A stretch of DNA of 29,248 nucleotides from RGIG426 sp045639905 (GCA_045639905.1 JAZUDZ010000060.1:1-29248); one strand, 5' to 3'. Numbered from the stretch's first letter, positions 1 to 8,425 are shown. Translations and numbers: made by a program. Notes: generated by a model not told the origin, from the letters alone.

Positions 1-1
1 A

Positions 2-115
2 AACGATATTTGTGTGGATAGCCCACATGGAATAACAGCCGTCGGGCCGACGGTGGTTGCTCAGATAAAAATGAGAAGCTCCCACTTCTATATAGCTTTG
101 CTATTTAAGTGGTGA
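2..115 (+). pseudogene. Probable C-terminal tail of an IS200/IS605-type TnpB (cut by window edge)
   Basis: An open frame enters from the left edge and stops at 113-115, giving about 37 residues that include CVDSPHG and end inside a hairpin. TnpB (OrfB) frames of IS200/IS605 and IS1341-type elements commonly run into the right-end hairpin in this way, and that hairpin is present at 79-116. The visible residues carry no catalytic motif, so the assignment rests mainly on the hairpin and its position. Whether the gene upstream is intact cannot be seen. It could instead be an unrelated short frame. Confidence 0.4.
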
Positions 116-126
116 GAGTAGGTCAC
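74..126 (+). mobile_element. Putative right end of an IS200/IS605-family element
   Basis: An imperfect stem pairs CTCCCACTT (79-87) with AAGTGGTGAG (107-116). A second inner stem, TATAGC with GCTATT, sits in the loop, and GTAGGTCAC follows. The pattern of a subterminal hairpin plus a short tail ending in TCAC resembles right ends of IS605/IS1341-type elements, whose hairpin is recognised by the TnpA Y1 transposase and whose transcript forms the TnpB guide (omega) RNA. The left end and any tnpA lie outside the window. If correct, the insertion point is about base 126, a few bases upstream of the -10 element of the next gene. Confidence 0.5.
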
Positions 127-132
127 AGAAAG

Positions 133-143
133 TATGGTAAAAT
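133..143 (+). promoter_or_regulatory. Extended -10 promoter of first dockerin gene
   Basis: TATGGTAAAAT provides a TRTG extended -10 followed by TAAAAT. The same element and the roughly 45 bases after it recur upstream of the paralogous gene at 3221-3231. No good -35 is seen here because the region where one would lie is the putative IS end. Confidence 0.5.
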
Positions 144-180
144 AGGACCGTTGCAAAAAACTTATTTAGGAGTGATCCAA

Positions 181-3135
181 GTGAAAATGACGAAAAAAAT
201 GATGGCGGTGCTGCTGGCAGCCCTCTTTATCTGCACCATGCTGCCGCTGTCCTCTCTGGCCCGCTCGGCCGGAAAGATTGATGCCGCCCTTCTGGGAGAA
301 GCCTCTTTGGAAGAAGAGTCCCCGGAAGAATCCCCGGAAGAAAGCGGCGAAGAGGAAGAAGGATTTGTCTTCGGCAAAACCTACACGATTCCCTATGAGG
401 AAACGACGGTGTTTGAGTTTACGGCAGACAAAACCGGCCTCTATGCCATCTTTGCACAAAACGAAGGCGGAAGCTTTGGCTACAACAATGTCGATGTGTA
501 TGACAGTAATAGAGGCAATGTGGATAGTGCCGATGTCTATTCCACTTACCGGGACATTCTGTTTTTGACGGGCGGGATGACCTATACGCTGGAGGTTGAG
601 GCGAGAGTCTGTGACATTTCGGTTCGTTTAGAAGCTTGTCCGGTGCAGTCCATCACCCCGGGTTTTGAGGGGACCGTGAAGATTAACGAGGAATGTTCCC
701 AAAAAGTATTTATCTTTACGGCGGAAAAAGACGGCTTGTACGCTCTGGCTTCTTCCAAGACAATCGGAGATCCGTGTATGGAGTGCCGGGATGAAGAATG
801 GAATTATCTCCAGGATGCCGATGATTGGTACGACAGCCATAATTTCTTTTTCATGAGAGAATTCGCAGCCGGAGAGACGGTCTATTTCCTGGCGGCAAGC
901 TGTCACAATACGGACAACTATCTGTTGTCTTTCTATGAGATGAGTGAACCCACGGACCTCGAAATCGTACAGCATTCGCACTATAACGAGGCCTATGTCG
1001 GGCAGTGGGCCAGTCTTGAAGCGGTCTTTTCGCCCGCTCACAGCTACAGCGACGTTAGCTGGTCTGTCAGCAATGAAGAAATTGCCGGCCTGTGGGTTTA
1101 TGACGACGGGGTGGATATTGAATACCTGAAGACCGGTACCGTCACCGTGACCGCGACACTGCCAAACGGTGCCGAGGATCAAATGGAAATTACGGTAAAG
1201 GAACCGAAGCCCATGGAACTCGAAAAGCCGTACACCTTCTCCATGAGCATGACAAGTCTTGGCCAACAGGCGAACTTCACGGCGGAAGAAGAAGGAGAGT
1301 ATTATTTCATTATGGATTCGCCGTGTCCGGCTTTGTTCTCCACGTCATATAACGGCAGTTGGTGGTCCTGTGAAGGTACGCACGAAGTGATGTACCGCAA
1401 TATGTCCGCCGGAGATATCTGCACCGTCACCATCGATTCCTATGCGTACGAGCTGATGGATTTCGGTTCCGGTATGGTTCCCGTCACCGTTACGGTGTTT
1501 AAAGGAAGCGACCCGACGGGCCTTGTGCTGAAAGATAATTTCAGAGCAGGCAAACTGGATACGGTCCGTTTGTATAAGGAATATGAGTGGCGTCCCCGTG
1601 TGTTCTATGCTCCTTTTGCGGAGTCGTCAACGGATGCATTCACACTCAGCAGCAGTGACAAGAACGTTTTCACGATCGACGGTCTCTATATGCAAGCCGT
1701 CGGTGTCGGTTCGGCAGAGCTGACGGTCGAAGACACGATAACCGGTCTTACGGCCACCGTTCCCGTTGAAGTTCTGGACTTTCCGGAAATGAAGGTCGGG
1801 GAGCCGGCCACCGCGTTTTGGACGCCGGACTGGTCCACCGTGGGCTCTTTTACCCCGACAGAAGACGGCCGGTATCAGTTCTATGCCGACATGAAAAACC
1901 CCGCATACGGCGGTTTGTATATCGACAACGGTGACGGTAGTTTTTCGGAGGTTATGTTTACCGAAGGAGAAACGGACGGCAGCAAAGGCACGGCATTTTT
2001 GGCGGCGGATTTGACAGCCGGAGCCACCTATATATTCAGTGTGGAAGGGGATGACGCGAGCTCCCAAAAAACGGTGCAGCTTTGTGTCGAGCAGGTGGAG
2101 GATCCCATTGAAGAGATTCTGTTGGCTTCCCTGCCGAGTAAGACCTCTTACTGTAACGAAAACGTGTACAGTCCGAACTTTGACGGCCTTCAGCTGAATG
2201 TCAAATATGCGTCCGGAAAAGAAGAACTTTGGAGCTTTGATCCGGCAACCGGTCTCGTAATCGGAGACGAGCAGCTTTCCTATACGGTGGACTGGCCCAG
2301 CGGACCGGACGCGACGCTCACGCTTTTCACCGCGCAGGCGGCGCTGAATTTACCTCTGACCATCACGGATGAAAAGGACATTATTTCCGTCATTTCCGTA
2401 ACGGTTCCGGAGCCGGTGGCGGGCGGAATGCCGCAAAAGCCCCGGTGCGAGATTCTGTACGACATTTATACCGAATGGTCTTCTAATGACGAATCTATGC
2501 TGCGCAGCAGCTTTGAAGCCGGGAAGTTCTATTCGCTTTGTGTATCCGGTGATTATGACTGTGACAACTACGAGATTGCTCCGGATGTAAAGGTAACCGT
2601 AAACGGTGTTCCGGCGGATTTTGTCGAAGTTTACGACGAGTATATCGACATTTACAAAACATACGAAGTTCCGGAGCCGACCACCACCACCACGACCACC
2701 ACCACCACGACCACCACCACGACCACCACCACAACAACCACGACAACCACCGCCACGACGACCACCACCACGACAGAGGCTCCGACCACCACGACGGCCG
2801 AGGTTCCGACTACCACGACAGAAAACATAGTGACGCCGACCACGACCGTTTCCGATGAGTCCGCCGACGTGTCCGAAGATGTGTCGGAAGATGTGTCGGA
2901 AGATGAGTCGGATACGTCGGATGAGTCCGAACCGTCCGAGCTGGTTCTCGGTGACGCCAACGACGACGGCGCAGTGGATATGAAGGACGTCTTACTCCTT
3001 CGTAAATACTTAGCCGGTATCGAAAATACCATCGATCAGCTGAACGCGGACGTGAATGTCGACAAGTCCCTTGACATGAAAGACGTTTTGATGATTCGCA
3101 AGTTCCTGGCTCATATGATTGAGAAATTAGGCTAA
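181..3135 (+). CDS. Secreted multidomain PPC-like/Ig-like dockerin protein, copy 1
   Basis: This is a 984-residue protein starting at GTG 181, eight bases after AGGAG (168-172); ATG 187 is the alternative. A signal peptide (basic KMTKKM, then a hydrophobic core to about residue 28) and a Glu-rich segment come first. Four modules share the pattern F-T-x-E-x-G-x-Y (FEFTADKTGLY, FIFTAEKDGLY, ANFTAEEEGEY, SFTPTEDGRY), resembling pre-peptidase C-terminal (PPC)-like beta sandwiches, and alternate with two Ig-like (BIG2-type) stretches. Residues 834-865 are 31 Thr and one Ala. A Ser/Asp/Glu-rich spacer leads into a type I dockerin (about 922-984) with two EF-like loops, GDANDDGAVDMKDV and ADVNVDKSLDMKDV. 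Dockerins plug into cohesins of a cellulosome or cell-surface scaffold. No catalytic domain is visible, so an adhesive or structural role is inferred. Confidence 0.85.
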   Translation: MKMTKKMMAVLLAALFICTMLPLSSLARSAGKIDAALLGEASLEEESPEESPEESGEEEEGFVFGKTYTIPYEETTVFEFTADKTGLYAIFAQNEGGSFGYNNVDVYDSNRGNVDSADVYSTYRDILFLTGGMTYTLEVEARVCDISVRLEACPVQSITPGFEGTVKINEECSQKVFIFTAEKDGLYALASSKTIGDPCMECRDEEWNYLQDADDWYDSHNFFFMREFAAGETVYFLAASCHNTDNYLLSFYEMSEPTDLEIVQHSHYNEAYVGQWASLEAVFSPAHSYSDVSWSVSNEEIAGLWVYDDGVDIEYLKTGTVTVTATLPNGAEDQMEITVKEPKPMELEKPYTFSMSMTSLGQQANFTAEEEGEYYFIMDSPCPALFSTSYNGSWWSCEGTHEVMYRNMSAGDICTVTIDSYAYELMDFGSGMVPVTVTVFKGSDPTGLVLKDNFRAGKLDTVRLYKEYEWRPRVFYAPFAESSTDAFTLSSSDKNVFTIDGLYMQAVGVGSAELTVEDTITGLTATVPVEVLDFPEMKVGEPATAFWTPDWSTVGSFTPTEDGRYQFYADMKNPAYGGLYIDNGDGSFSEVMFTEGETDGSKGTAFLAADLTAGATYIFSVEGDDASSQKTVQLCVEQVEDPIEEILLASLPSKTSYCNENVYSPNFDGLQLNVKYASGKEELWSFDPATGLVIGDEQLSYTVDWPSGPDATLTLFTAQAALNLPLTITDEKDIISVISVTVPEPVAGGMPQKPRCEILYDIYTEWSSNDESMLRSSFEAGKFYSLCVSGDYDCDNYEIAPDVKVTVNGVPADFVEVYDEYIDIYKTYEVPEPTTTTTTTTTTTTTTTTTTTTTTTTATTTTTTTEAPTTTTAEVPTTTTENIVTPTTTVSDESADVSEDVSEDVSEDESDTSDESEPSELVLGDANDDGAVDMKDVLLLRKYLAGIENTIDQLNADVNVDKSLDMKDVLMIRKFLAHMIEKLG

Positions 3136-3145
3136 ACAAATTTTC

Positions 3146-3179
3146 AGGCGCGCTCTCGTTTGGAGGGCGCGCCTCTTTT
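3146..3179 (+). terminator. Rho-independent terminator after dockerin gene 1
   Basis: AGGCGCGC (3146-3153) pairs perfectly with GCGCGCCT (3167-3174), extended by a TC/GA pair inside, and is followed by CTTTT. It lies 11 bases after the stop codon. Confidence 0.8.
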
Positions 3180-3220
3180 GGTCTTTCTTCGAAAACGGGG
3201 ATTGTATACGGAAAAGGAAG

Positions 3221-3231
3221 TATGGTAAAAT
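3221..3231 (+). promoter_or_regulatory. Extended -10 promoter of second dockerin gene
   Basis: TATGGTAAAAT is identical to the element at 133-143, as is most of the leader down to the start codon. A possible -35, TTGTAT, lies 3202-3207 with an 18-base gap. Each paralog therefore seems to be transcribed separately. Confidence 0.55.
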
Positions 3232-3267
3232 AGGACCGTTGTAAAAACTTATTTAGGAGTGATCCAA

Positions 3268-6222
3268 GTGAAAATGACGAAAAAAATGATGGCGATGCTG
3301 CTGGCAGTTCTCTTTGTCTGCACCATGCTGCCACTGTCCTCTTTGGCTCGCACATCCGGAAATTTGGATGTGGGTCTCCTCAAGGAGGGCTCTGCGGAGG
3401 AGGCTTCCCTCGAAGAGTCTCTGGAAGAATCACTGGAAGAAAGCAGTGAGGAAGAAGAAGGCTTCGTCTTTGGCAAAGACTATGTCGTTTCGTCTGATGA
3501 AATGGGCGTGTTTGAGTTTGTTCCCAAAGAAACCGGACCGTATACCTTTTATGCAAACTGCGAGGTAGGGGGTACCTATTCCTGGGCCTATCTGGAGGAA
3601 AACGGAAAACAGATGAGCTCTATGTATCTTTACGACCAGAGAATCAATACCTTGTATCTTACGGCCGGACAAACCTATACGCTGACATTAGAGCCTAAGT
3701 ACGGCAGTATAACGGTACGGATTGAAAAGGATCCGGTCAAAACATTGACGGTCAATACCACCGAGAGAGTCCGATTTGGAGAGCAAAGTCAGTGGCTCTT
3801 CTATACCTTTACGGCAGAAAAGGCGGGCACCTATATTTTGCGTTCTGCCAATTATACGGGGGACCCGGTTCTTGATGTCTATGACGAAAACTGGGAGTTC
3901 TCTAAAAAGTATGACGATACGGACTGGGATGTATCCTTTGAGTATGTAGGAGAGCTTACGGCCGGAGAGACCGTCAACTTTGAGATCTATATGTGGAACA
4001 ATGACAGCGGCATGTTCGATCTCTGGTTTTATGAAGCAGCCGAGGCAACGGGTGTTCAGATTGTTCCGGCCGAAGCGTCGGATTTAGAGGCCCGCGTCGG
4101 AGGTTTTTGCATGTATACCGCAAACCTCCTTCCGGATACGGCTTTGGGAGGGGCCACATGGTCCGTCAGTGACGAAGAAGTGGCCGAGATTACGGACAGC
4201 ATCCCCTTTGGCTGTGTCGTCCGCTATTTGAAAACCGGTACCTTTACGCTCACCGCCACCCTTGCAAACGGCGTGAAAGAGGAAAAGGAAATAACGGTTA
4301 AAGACGCTAGATGGATGGAACTTGACCGGGAATACACCTTCTATCCGGGCTCTTCGTATCCGGTGGATTCGATGCTGTTTGTGCCGGAAGAGGAGGGGGA
4401 ATATCGCCTTGTGTTTGACGCTCCCGTTCCGGTTGAAGTCACGGCCATGAGCCCGGACAAGACGAAGGGCGACAGCGGAGTTTTCGGAGGCACGGTGTTT
4501 ACATCCCCCTCCGGCACCCCGTGGAACATTATGGTACACTGTGATCCGGATGTATTGTCATACTATCGTTTGAGTGAGTACCCGGTTACGGTTAAAATCA
4601 CCAAACGACAGGACAATGACGGCTATATGGCGTTTTCCGTTGCAGGAAAGCCGGTTTCTCCCGTCATTATCTATGCAGGAGATCTGTGGGGGCCGCGCAT
4701 ACGCTATTCTCCGTACGGGGACTGGCAGGCGGACGAATCCCTTACATTTAAAAGCAATAAATCGAGTGTTGTGAATCCGCAATACGATTACTGGGCCACC
4801 GAGGAACCCGGCAAAGCTATCGTGACGGTGACCGGATCGAAAACCGACTTTTCATCCGAAATTCCCGTGGAAGTCATCACCCCCGCCGACCTTATCCTCG
4901 GCGAGACGGTGAACACGATACTTTCGGCCGACGAGGCCACCCGGAGTGTCTTCAAGCCGGAAGCAGACGGTGTCTATCAAATTTCTACCGCGATACAGGG
5001 GAATACGCCGGTTTTTGCCGATTTGTTCGAGGTGGATGCGGATGGTATGGAAACATACCTGGGGCCCTTCGGAATGGAAACAATCGACGGAAAGACCCAG
5101 GCGGTCTTTACGGCGTATATGGAAGTCGGCAAATCCTATTTGGTATCGGCCGGCTTTGATGACTATCACACGGACAAAACCGTTCCGATAAAGGTGGAGA
5201 AGGTGGAAGATCCCATCGAGGAGATGCTGGTCGTCTCTCTGCCGAACCAGACCACATACTGTGATAACTATTTGACTTTGGAGGATATTCGACTGGATGG
5301 GCTGCAGCTCAATGTAAAGTTCACATCCGGTAAAGAAGAACTCTGGACCTATGACCCGAGTACGGGTCTTACGGTCGGCGGAGAGATCTTAAACTACCGA
5401 ATCGACTGGTCGGAGGAAGAAGATGAAGCCACCCTTTGCATCAGCAGCGGCTGTGCGGAGGTTCAGATTCCTTTGACGCTGACAGAGGAAAAGGATGTCC
5501 TTCCTGACCTGCACTTTACGGTGGAGACCCCGGTTGTCGGCGCGATGCCTTCGCAGGCTGTTTGCTCGGATGGAAAACGTTGCTGGACCGAATGGACTAC
5601 AGACCGGTCCTGGTCGGGCCTGGCGTTTGAAGCCGGCAAAAACTATACGATGGAAATTATATATGAGTATAACGGCGACCGCATGACGGTGGACCCGAAC
5701 ATGGAAATCACCGTGAACGGCGCCCCGCCGCAGGAAGTCTTCTTTGATTCCGATTGTATCAGAATTTGCGGCGTGTATACGGCGACAGAGCCGACCACCA
5801 CGACGACGACCACAACGACTACGGAGCCGACGACAACTACCACGACCGCGACGGAGCCGACGACGACCGCATCCGATATCGTTACGACGACTGGCAGTGA
5901 AGTGACACCGACCACCACGACGGAAACGGTTGTCACTCCGACCACCACGGCTGCCGGAGATGTGTCGGAAGACGTGTCCGAGGATGAATCCGGCGATCAG
6001 TCGGACGAATCCGGTATTTCCGAACTCGTGTACGGTGACGGAAACGGGGACGGCACCGTCGATATGAAGGATGTCTTATTACTCCGTAAATATCTGGCAG
6101 GCCTGGCCGACGAAATCGATCAACTGAATGCCGACGTGAATGTCGACAAGTCTCTTGATATGAAAGACGTTTTGATGATTCGTAAGTTCTTGGCTCATAT
6201 GATTGAGAAACTCGGAGCCTGA
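3268..6222 (+). CDS. Secreted multidomain PPC-like/Ig-like dockerin protein, copy 2
   Basis: A tandem paralog of the preceding gene and also exactly 984 residues. GTG 3268 follows AGGAG (3255-3259) by eight bases, as in copy 1. The order is the same: signal peptide (KMTKKMMAMLL then a hydrophobic core), Glu-rich stretch, four PPC-like modules (VFEFVPKETGPY, YTFTAEKAGTY, MLFVPEEEGEY, SVFKPEADGVY) interleaved with Ig-like segments (for example TWSVSDEEVAEI), a Thr/Pro linker, and a type I dockerin from about residue 923 (GDGNGDGTVDMKDV and ADVNVDKSLDMKDV). The linker is broken up by Glu-Pro and Val/Asp residues and lacks the long pure Thr run of copy 1. The middle domains have diverged strongly while signal peptide and dockerin are nearly unchanged, suggesting selection or gene conversion at the ends. 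A non-catalytic surface or scaffold-bound role is inferred. Confidence 0.85.
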   Translation: MKMTKKMMAMLLAVLFVCTMLPLSSLARTSGNLDVGLLKEGSAEEASLEESLEESLEESSEEEEGFVFGKDYVVSSDEMGVFEFVPKETGPYTFYANCEVGGTYSWAYLEENGKQMSSMYLYDQRINTLYLTAGQTYTLTLEPKYGSITVRIEKDPVKTLTVNTTERVRFGEQSQWLFYTFTAEKAGTYILRSANYTGDPVLDVYDENWEFSKKYDDTDWDVSFEYVGELTAGETVNFEIYMWNNDSGMFDLWFYEAAEATGVQIVPAEASDLEARVGGFCMYTANLLPDTALGGATWSVSDEEVAEITDSIPFGCVVRYLKTGTFTLTATLANGVKEEKEITVKDARWMELDREYTFYPGSSYPVDSMLFVPEEEGEYRLVFDAPVPVEVTAMSPDKTKGDSGVFGGTVFTSPSGTPWNIMVHCDPDVLSYYRLSEYPVTVKITKRQDNDGYMAFSVAGKPVSPVIIYAGDLWGPRIRYSPYGDWQADESLTFKSNKSSVVNPQYDYWATEEPGKAIVTVTGSKTDFSSEIPVEVITPADLILGETVNTILSADEATRSVFKPEADGVYQISTAIQGNTPVFADLFEVDADGMETYLGPFGMETIDGKTQAVFTAYMEVGKSYLVSAGFDDYHTDKTVPIKVEKVEDPIEEMLVVSLPNQTTYCDNYLTLEDIRLDGLQLNVKFTSGKEELWTYDPSTGLTVGGEILNYRIDWSEEEDEATLCISSGCAEVQIPLTLTEEKDVLPDLHFTVETPVVGAMPSQAVCSDGKRCWTEWTTDRSWSGLAFEAGKNYTMEIIYEYNGDRMTVDPNMEITVNGAPPQEVFFDSDCIRICGVYTATEPTTTTTTTTTTEPTTTTTTATEPTTTASDIVTTTGSEVTPTTTTETVVTPTTTAAGDVSEDVSEDESGDQSDESGISELVYGDGNGDGTVDMKDVLLLRKYLAGLADEIDQLNADVNVDKSLDMKDVLMIRKFLAHMIEKLGA

Positions 6223-6253
6223 AATCAGACAGTATATATCAAGTAAAAAATGA

Positions 6254-6295
6254 ATCCTCTACCGAAGGAGAAAATTCTTTCGGTAGAGGATTTTT
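6254..6295 (+). terminator. Strong terminator after dockerin gene 2
   Basis: ATCCTCTACCGAA (254-266 of this kb) and TTCGGTAGAGGAT (279-291) form a 13-bp perfect stem followed by a T run. It ends the tandem dockerin pair. Confidence 0.9.
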
Positions 6296-6297
6296 CT

Positions 6298-6438
6298 ATC
6301 TCACATGGAAAAACAGAAAATTTTCCAAGCACGTGAGACAGTCCGGCATCACCGTGCCGGCACGGAGACGGATATGTGCCCGTCCACAGGTGACTTTTTG
6401 TGGGATTCTCCTGCCCGGAGTGTTCAAAAAGCGAACAC
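6298..6438. other. Intergenic stretch with three successive hairpins
   Basis: Between two convergent terminators lie a nested stem (TCTCAC with GTGAGA, and inside it TGGAAAA with TTTTCCA, 6298-6339), a GC-rich stem (CCGGCA with TGCCGG, 6343-6360) and GTGTTC with GAACAC (6420-6438). No reading frame and no recognised RNA family is seen. The role is unknown. Confidence 0.45.
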
Positions 6439-6472
6439 GAACAATATAACCGAGAAACAACATTTTTGAGTC

Positions 6473-6501
6473 AAAAAAACAGAGCCTTTTGCGGCTCTGT
6501 T
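6473..6501 (-). terminator. Terminator of the HTH/zinc-ribbon/kinase operon
   Basis: On the minus strand AACAGAGCC and GGCTCTGTT form a 9-bp stem followed by a run of seven T. The stem overlaps the last bases of the kinase stop codon. Confidence 0.85.
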
Positions 6502-7204
6502 AAATGTCTTTTGCCAGTTCCTGAACGGTTTGGTACCGTGCGGTGGGGTTGATGTGCGTGCATTTGGCAATGATTTTTCCGACTCTGCCGTCGGCCAGTT
6601 GCTTACACGGATGCTTTCCGGTCAGCATGACATTCAGGAGAATGCCCAGCGCGTAAATATCGGTACGGCGGTCGGACTGGGCGATGCCGAGTTGCTCGGG
6701 TGGCGCATAACCGATGGTGCCGATTTTCACCGTGTCGGTGGAGGCGGAGTCGGAATAGGTACGGCTGGCATTGAAGTCGATGAGTTTGACGATGCCTTCT
6801 TTGGAAATCATGATATTCTCCGGCTTTAAATCCCGATGGACAAAGCCCTGCTCGTGGAGCAGCGCCAGGGCGTCGCATACGTCGAGAAGCACCCGTCGGG
6901 CACCTTCATAGGTATATAGGCCGTCCTCCAGTACGGAGGCGACCGTAATGCCGTCGATGTATTCTTCCAGCACAATTTGCCCGTCTTCGAGATGGTACGT
7001 GTCGTAGATAATCGGAAAGTTTTCGTACCGGATGGTTTTCAGAAAATCATAGGCATCCACCGGCTCGGGGTACTGGCGTAAAACCAGATGCCGGGAAAGG
7101 GTTTTGTGCCGTAAAAGAACCGTCAGGGAATCATTTTTGGTGGACAACACCCGGACTAAATCATAGTCGGCTTTTAGGTTTTGTCGAAACGTCTCACAGG
7201 TCAT
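6500..7204 (-). CDS. Ser/Thr protein kinase-like protein with degenerate N-lobe
   Basis: 234 residues, essentially a bare Hanks-type kinase domain. The C-lobe is intact: HRDLKPEN (123-130) supplies the catalytic Asp125, Lys127 and Asn130; DFN (143-145) replaces DFG but keeps the metal-binding Asp; APPEQ (167-171) stands for the APE motif; TDIYALG follows. The N-lobe is unusual. The glycine loop reads LSTKNDSLTVLL with no glycine, the beta-3 lysine position appears to be Arg43 (HLVLRQY), and the alpha-C region is very short. It may be a pseudokinase or use another lysine. There is no membrane segment. The ATG overlaps the upstream stop as ATGA, so it is translationally coupled to the zinc-ribbon membrane protein, which may be its partner or substrate (inference). 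Confidence 0.85.
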   Translation of the reverse strand: MTCETFRQNLKADYDLVRVLSTKNDSLTVLLRHKTLSRHLVLRQYPEPVDAYDFLKTIRYENFPIIYDTYHLEDGQIVLEEYIDGITVASVLEDGLYTYEGARRVLLDVCDALALLHEQGFVHRDLKPENIMISKEGIVKLIDFNASRTYSDSASTDTVKIGTIGYAPPEQLGIAQSDRRTDIYALGILLNVMLTGKHPCKQLADGRVGKIIAKCTHINPTARYQTVQELAKDI

Positions 7205-7980
7205 GAAGGCATCCTTCCGTAGTCAAGGGCCAGGTCGTAGACAAGGCCGGTATCCGAGAGTCTTTCTATAACATAATAGGTGATTAAAGTATCGGCGTCG
7301 GTAAACATCGAGAGGGTCTTGGTGGAAATCATGACGCCGTTTTTTATATCCTGCTCATAGGTTTCCGTGCGGCCGAGAAGGTCGGTGTAGTAGGTGGGGA
7401 ACGGTTCGCTCATCGGTTTCTTCGGATAGACTTTTTCGTTGGCAAATACATTGTCGATGTCCGTGAAAAAGGAGTTGCCGACGCTTTGCACAATGGCTTT
7501 GATGAGGGTTTCTCCGTCATCAAAATCCTCGGAGTGCAAGTCGGACAGATAGGCATGGATTTCTTCTCCTTTATTATAGAAGAAAACCGACAGGGTGGCG
7601 TCCTCTAAGGCAACCGGAGCGACATACTGTATCGTCTTATCTTTTCTTGAGTGCCGAACATCCGAAAATTCTTCCGGGCTCCACAAATCGCCGAGTTCCA
7701 AAACGGAACTGACGCGGGTGGCAGCCAGAACGAACTGGTCATAGGAACAGAGAACGGCATGTTTTTTCGTATACAAAACCGTACACAGGGTCCCAATCAG
7801 GATGGCGATGATCAGAGCTAAAACGAGAGGTAAAATCCATCTCTTTTTTCTTTTTTTCGGTTCTTCCGGATGGGGCTCTTTTTGAATGAGGGTGGGATCT
7901 ACCAGGGAAAACATACAGTGAGGGCAAAACTGGGCCCCTTCCTGGAGGGGTGCGTTACAGTTTGGACAGATACGTGTCAT
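7201..7980 (-). CDS. Zinc-ribbon single-pass membrane protein
   Basis: 259 residues. CPNC (5-8) and CPHC (19-22) form an N-terminal zinc ribbon of the type seen in many uncharacterised Clostridia membrane proteins. A basic KKRKKR patch precedes one transmembrane helix (about 49-70), leaving roughly 185 residues outside if the ribbon is cytoplasmic. The outer part has no motif I recognise. The gene overlaps its neighbours by 4 nt on both sides, sitting between an HTH protein and a kinase. A sensor or envelope-stress role is inferred from context only. Confidence 0.75.
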   Translation of the reverse strand: MTRICPNCNAPLQEGAQFCPHCMFSLVDPTLIQKEPHPEEPKKRKKRWILPLVLALIIAILIGTLCTVLYTKKHAVLCSYDQFVLAATRVSSVLELGDLWSPEEFSDVRHSRKDKTIQYVAPVALEDATLSVFFYNKGEEIHAYLSDLHSEDFDDGETLIKAIVQSVGNSFFTDIDNVFANEKVYPKKPMSEPFPTYYTDLLGRTETYEQDIKNGVMISTKTLSMFTDADTLITYYVIERLSDTGLVYDLALDYGRMPS

Positions 7981-8402
7981 CCGAGAGTATCCTGCCCGTA
8001 TTCGAAGAGAAGGTTGTTGACTTCTACGATACTCAGCTTCTTAAAAAGTCCGTAGATGACAACCGCATCAAAGGGGTTCTTTGCATACAATGGTGCATAA
8101 CCGGTCTTTTTCAGCATTTTCTGTGTTTCGTCGCAGTCCAGATGCATTCCAAACGCCAGGCACAGTACTTTTTCCCGTTTTGGGTGTGCCTTGATGCCGG
8201 AGATGATCTGATAAGCATACACTTCACTCATCTCACTGTTTTCCACGATGTCGGACTTATTAAGTCCTTTTTCGGTGATGAGATTTTCCAGATATTCGCT
8301 GAGTGAAACGACGGCCAGCTCTTCTTTGTTTTCGATGTAGAAAGCCTTAAAAGAATCGAATTCTTTCAGTTCTTCCAGTAGTTTTGCGGTGTCTTTTTCC
8401 AA
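7977..8402 (-). CDS. Small putative HTH (XRE-like) regulator
   Basis: 141 residues from a TTG start. The segment LSEYLENLITEKGLNKSDIV, then EMSEVYAYQIISGIKAHP, reads like an XRE-type helix-turn-helix core (about residues 33-70), followed by a helical tail. TTG at 8402 is preferred over ATG at 8417: GGGAGG (8409-8414) lies six bases upstream of the TTG, and the -10 element at 8426-8431 would put transcription start almost on the upstream ATG. The stop overlaps the zinc-ribbon gene by 4 nt. As first gene of the operon it may regulate it. The HTH call is from pattern only. Confidence 0.65.
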   Translation of the reverse strand: MEKDTAKLLEELKEFDSFKAFYIENKEELAVVSLSEYLENLITEKGLNKSDIVENSEMSEVYAYQIISGIKAHPKREKVLCLAFGMHLDCDETQKMLKKTGYAPLYAKNPFDAVVIYGLFKKLSIVEVNNLLFEYGQDTLG

Positions 8403-8408
8403 GAGAAT

Positions 8409-8414
8409 CCCTCC
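8409..8414 (-). promoter_or_regulatory. Ribosome binding site deciding a TTG start
   Basis: GGGAGG on the minus strand lies six bases before TTG 8402. It overlaps the ATG at 8415-8417, which therefore is unlikely to be the start. Confidence 0.6.
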
Positions 8415-8425
8415 CATACTTTTTT

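Noticed and set aside
2495..3032. Antisense frames rich in Val or Trp opposite the Thr linker
   Set aside because: They arise from the low-complexity ACN codon run read on other frames.
8400..8417. ATG 8417 as start of the HTH gene
   Set aside because: The promoter -10 places transcription start next to that ATG and the ribosome site overlaps it; TTG 8402 is properly spaced.
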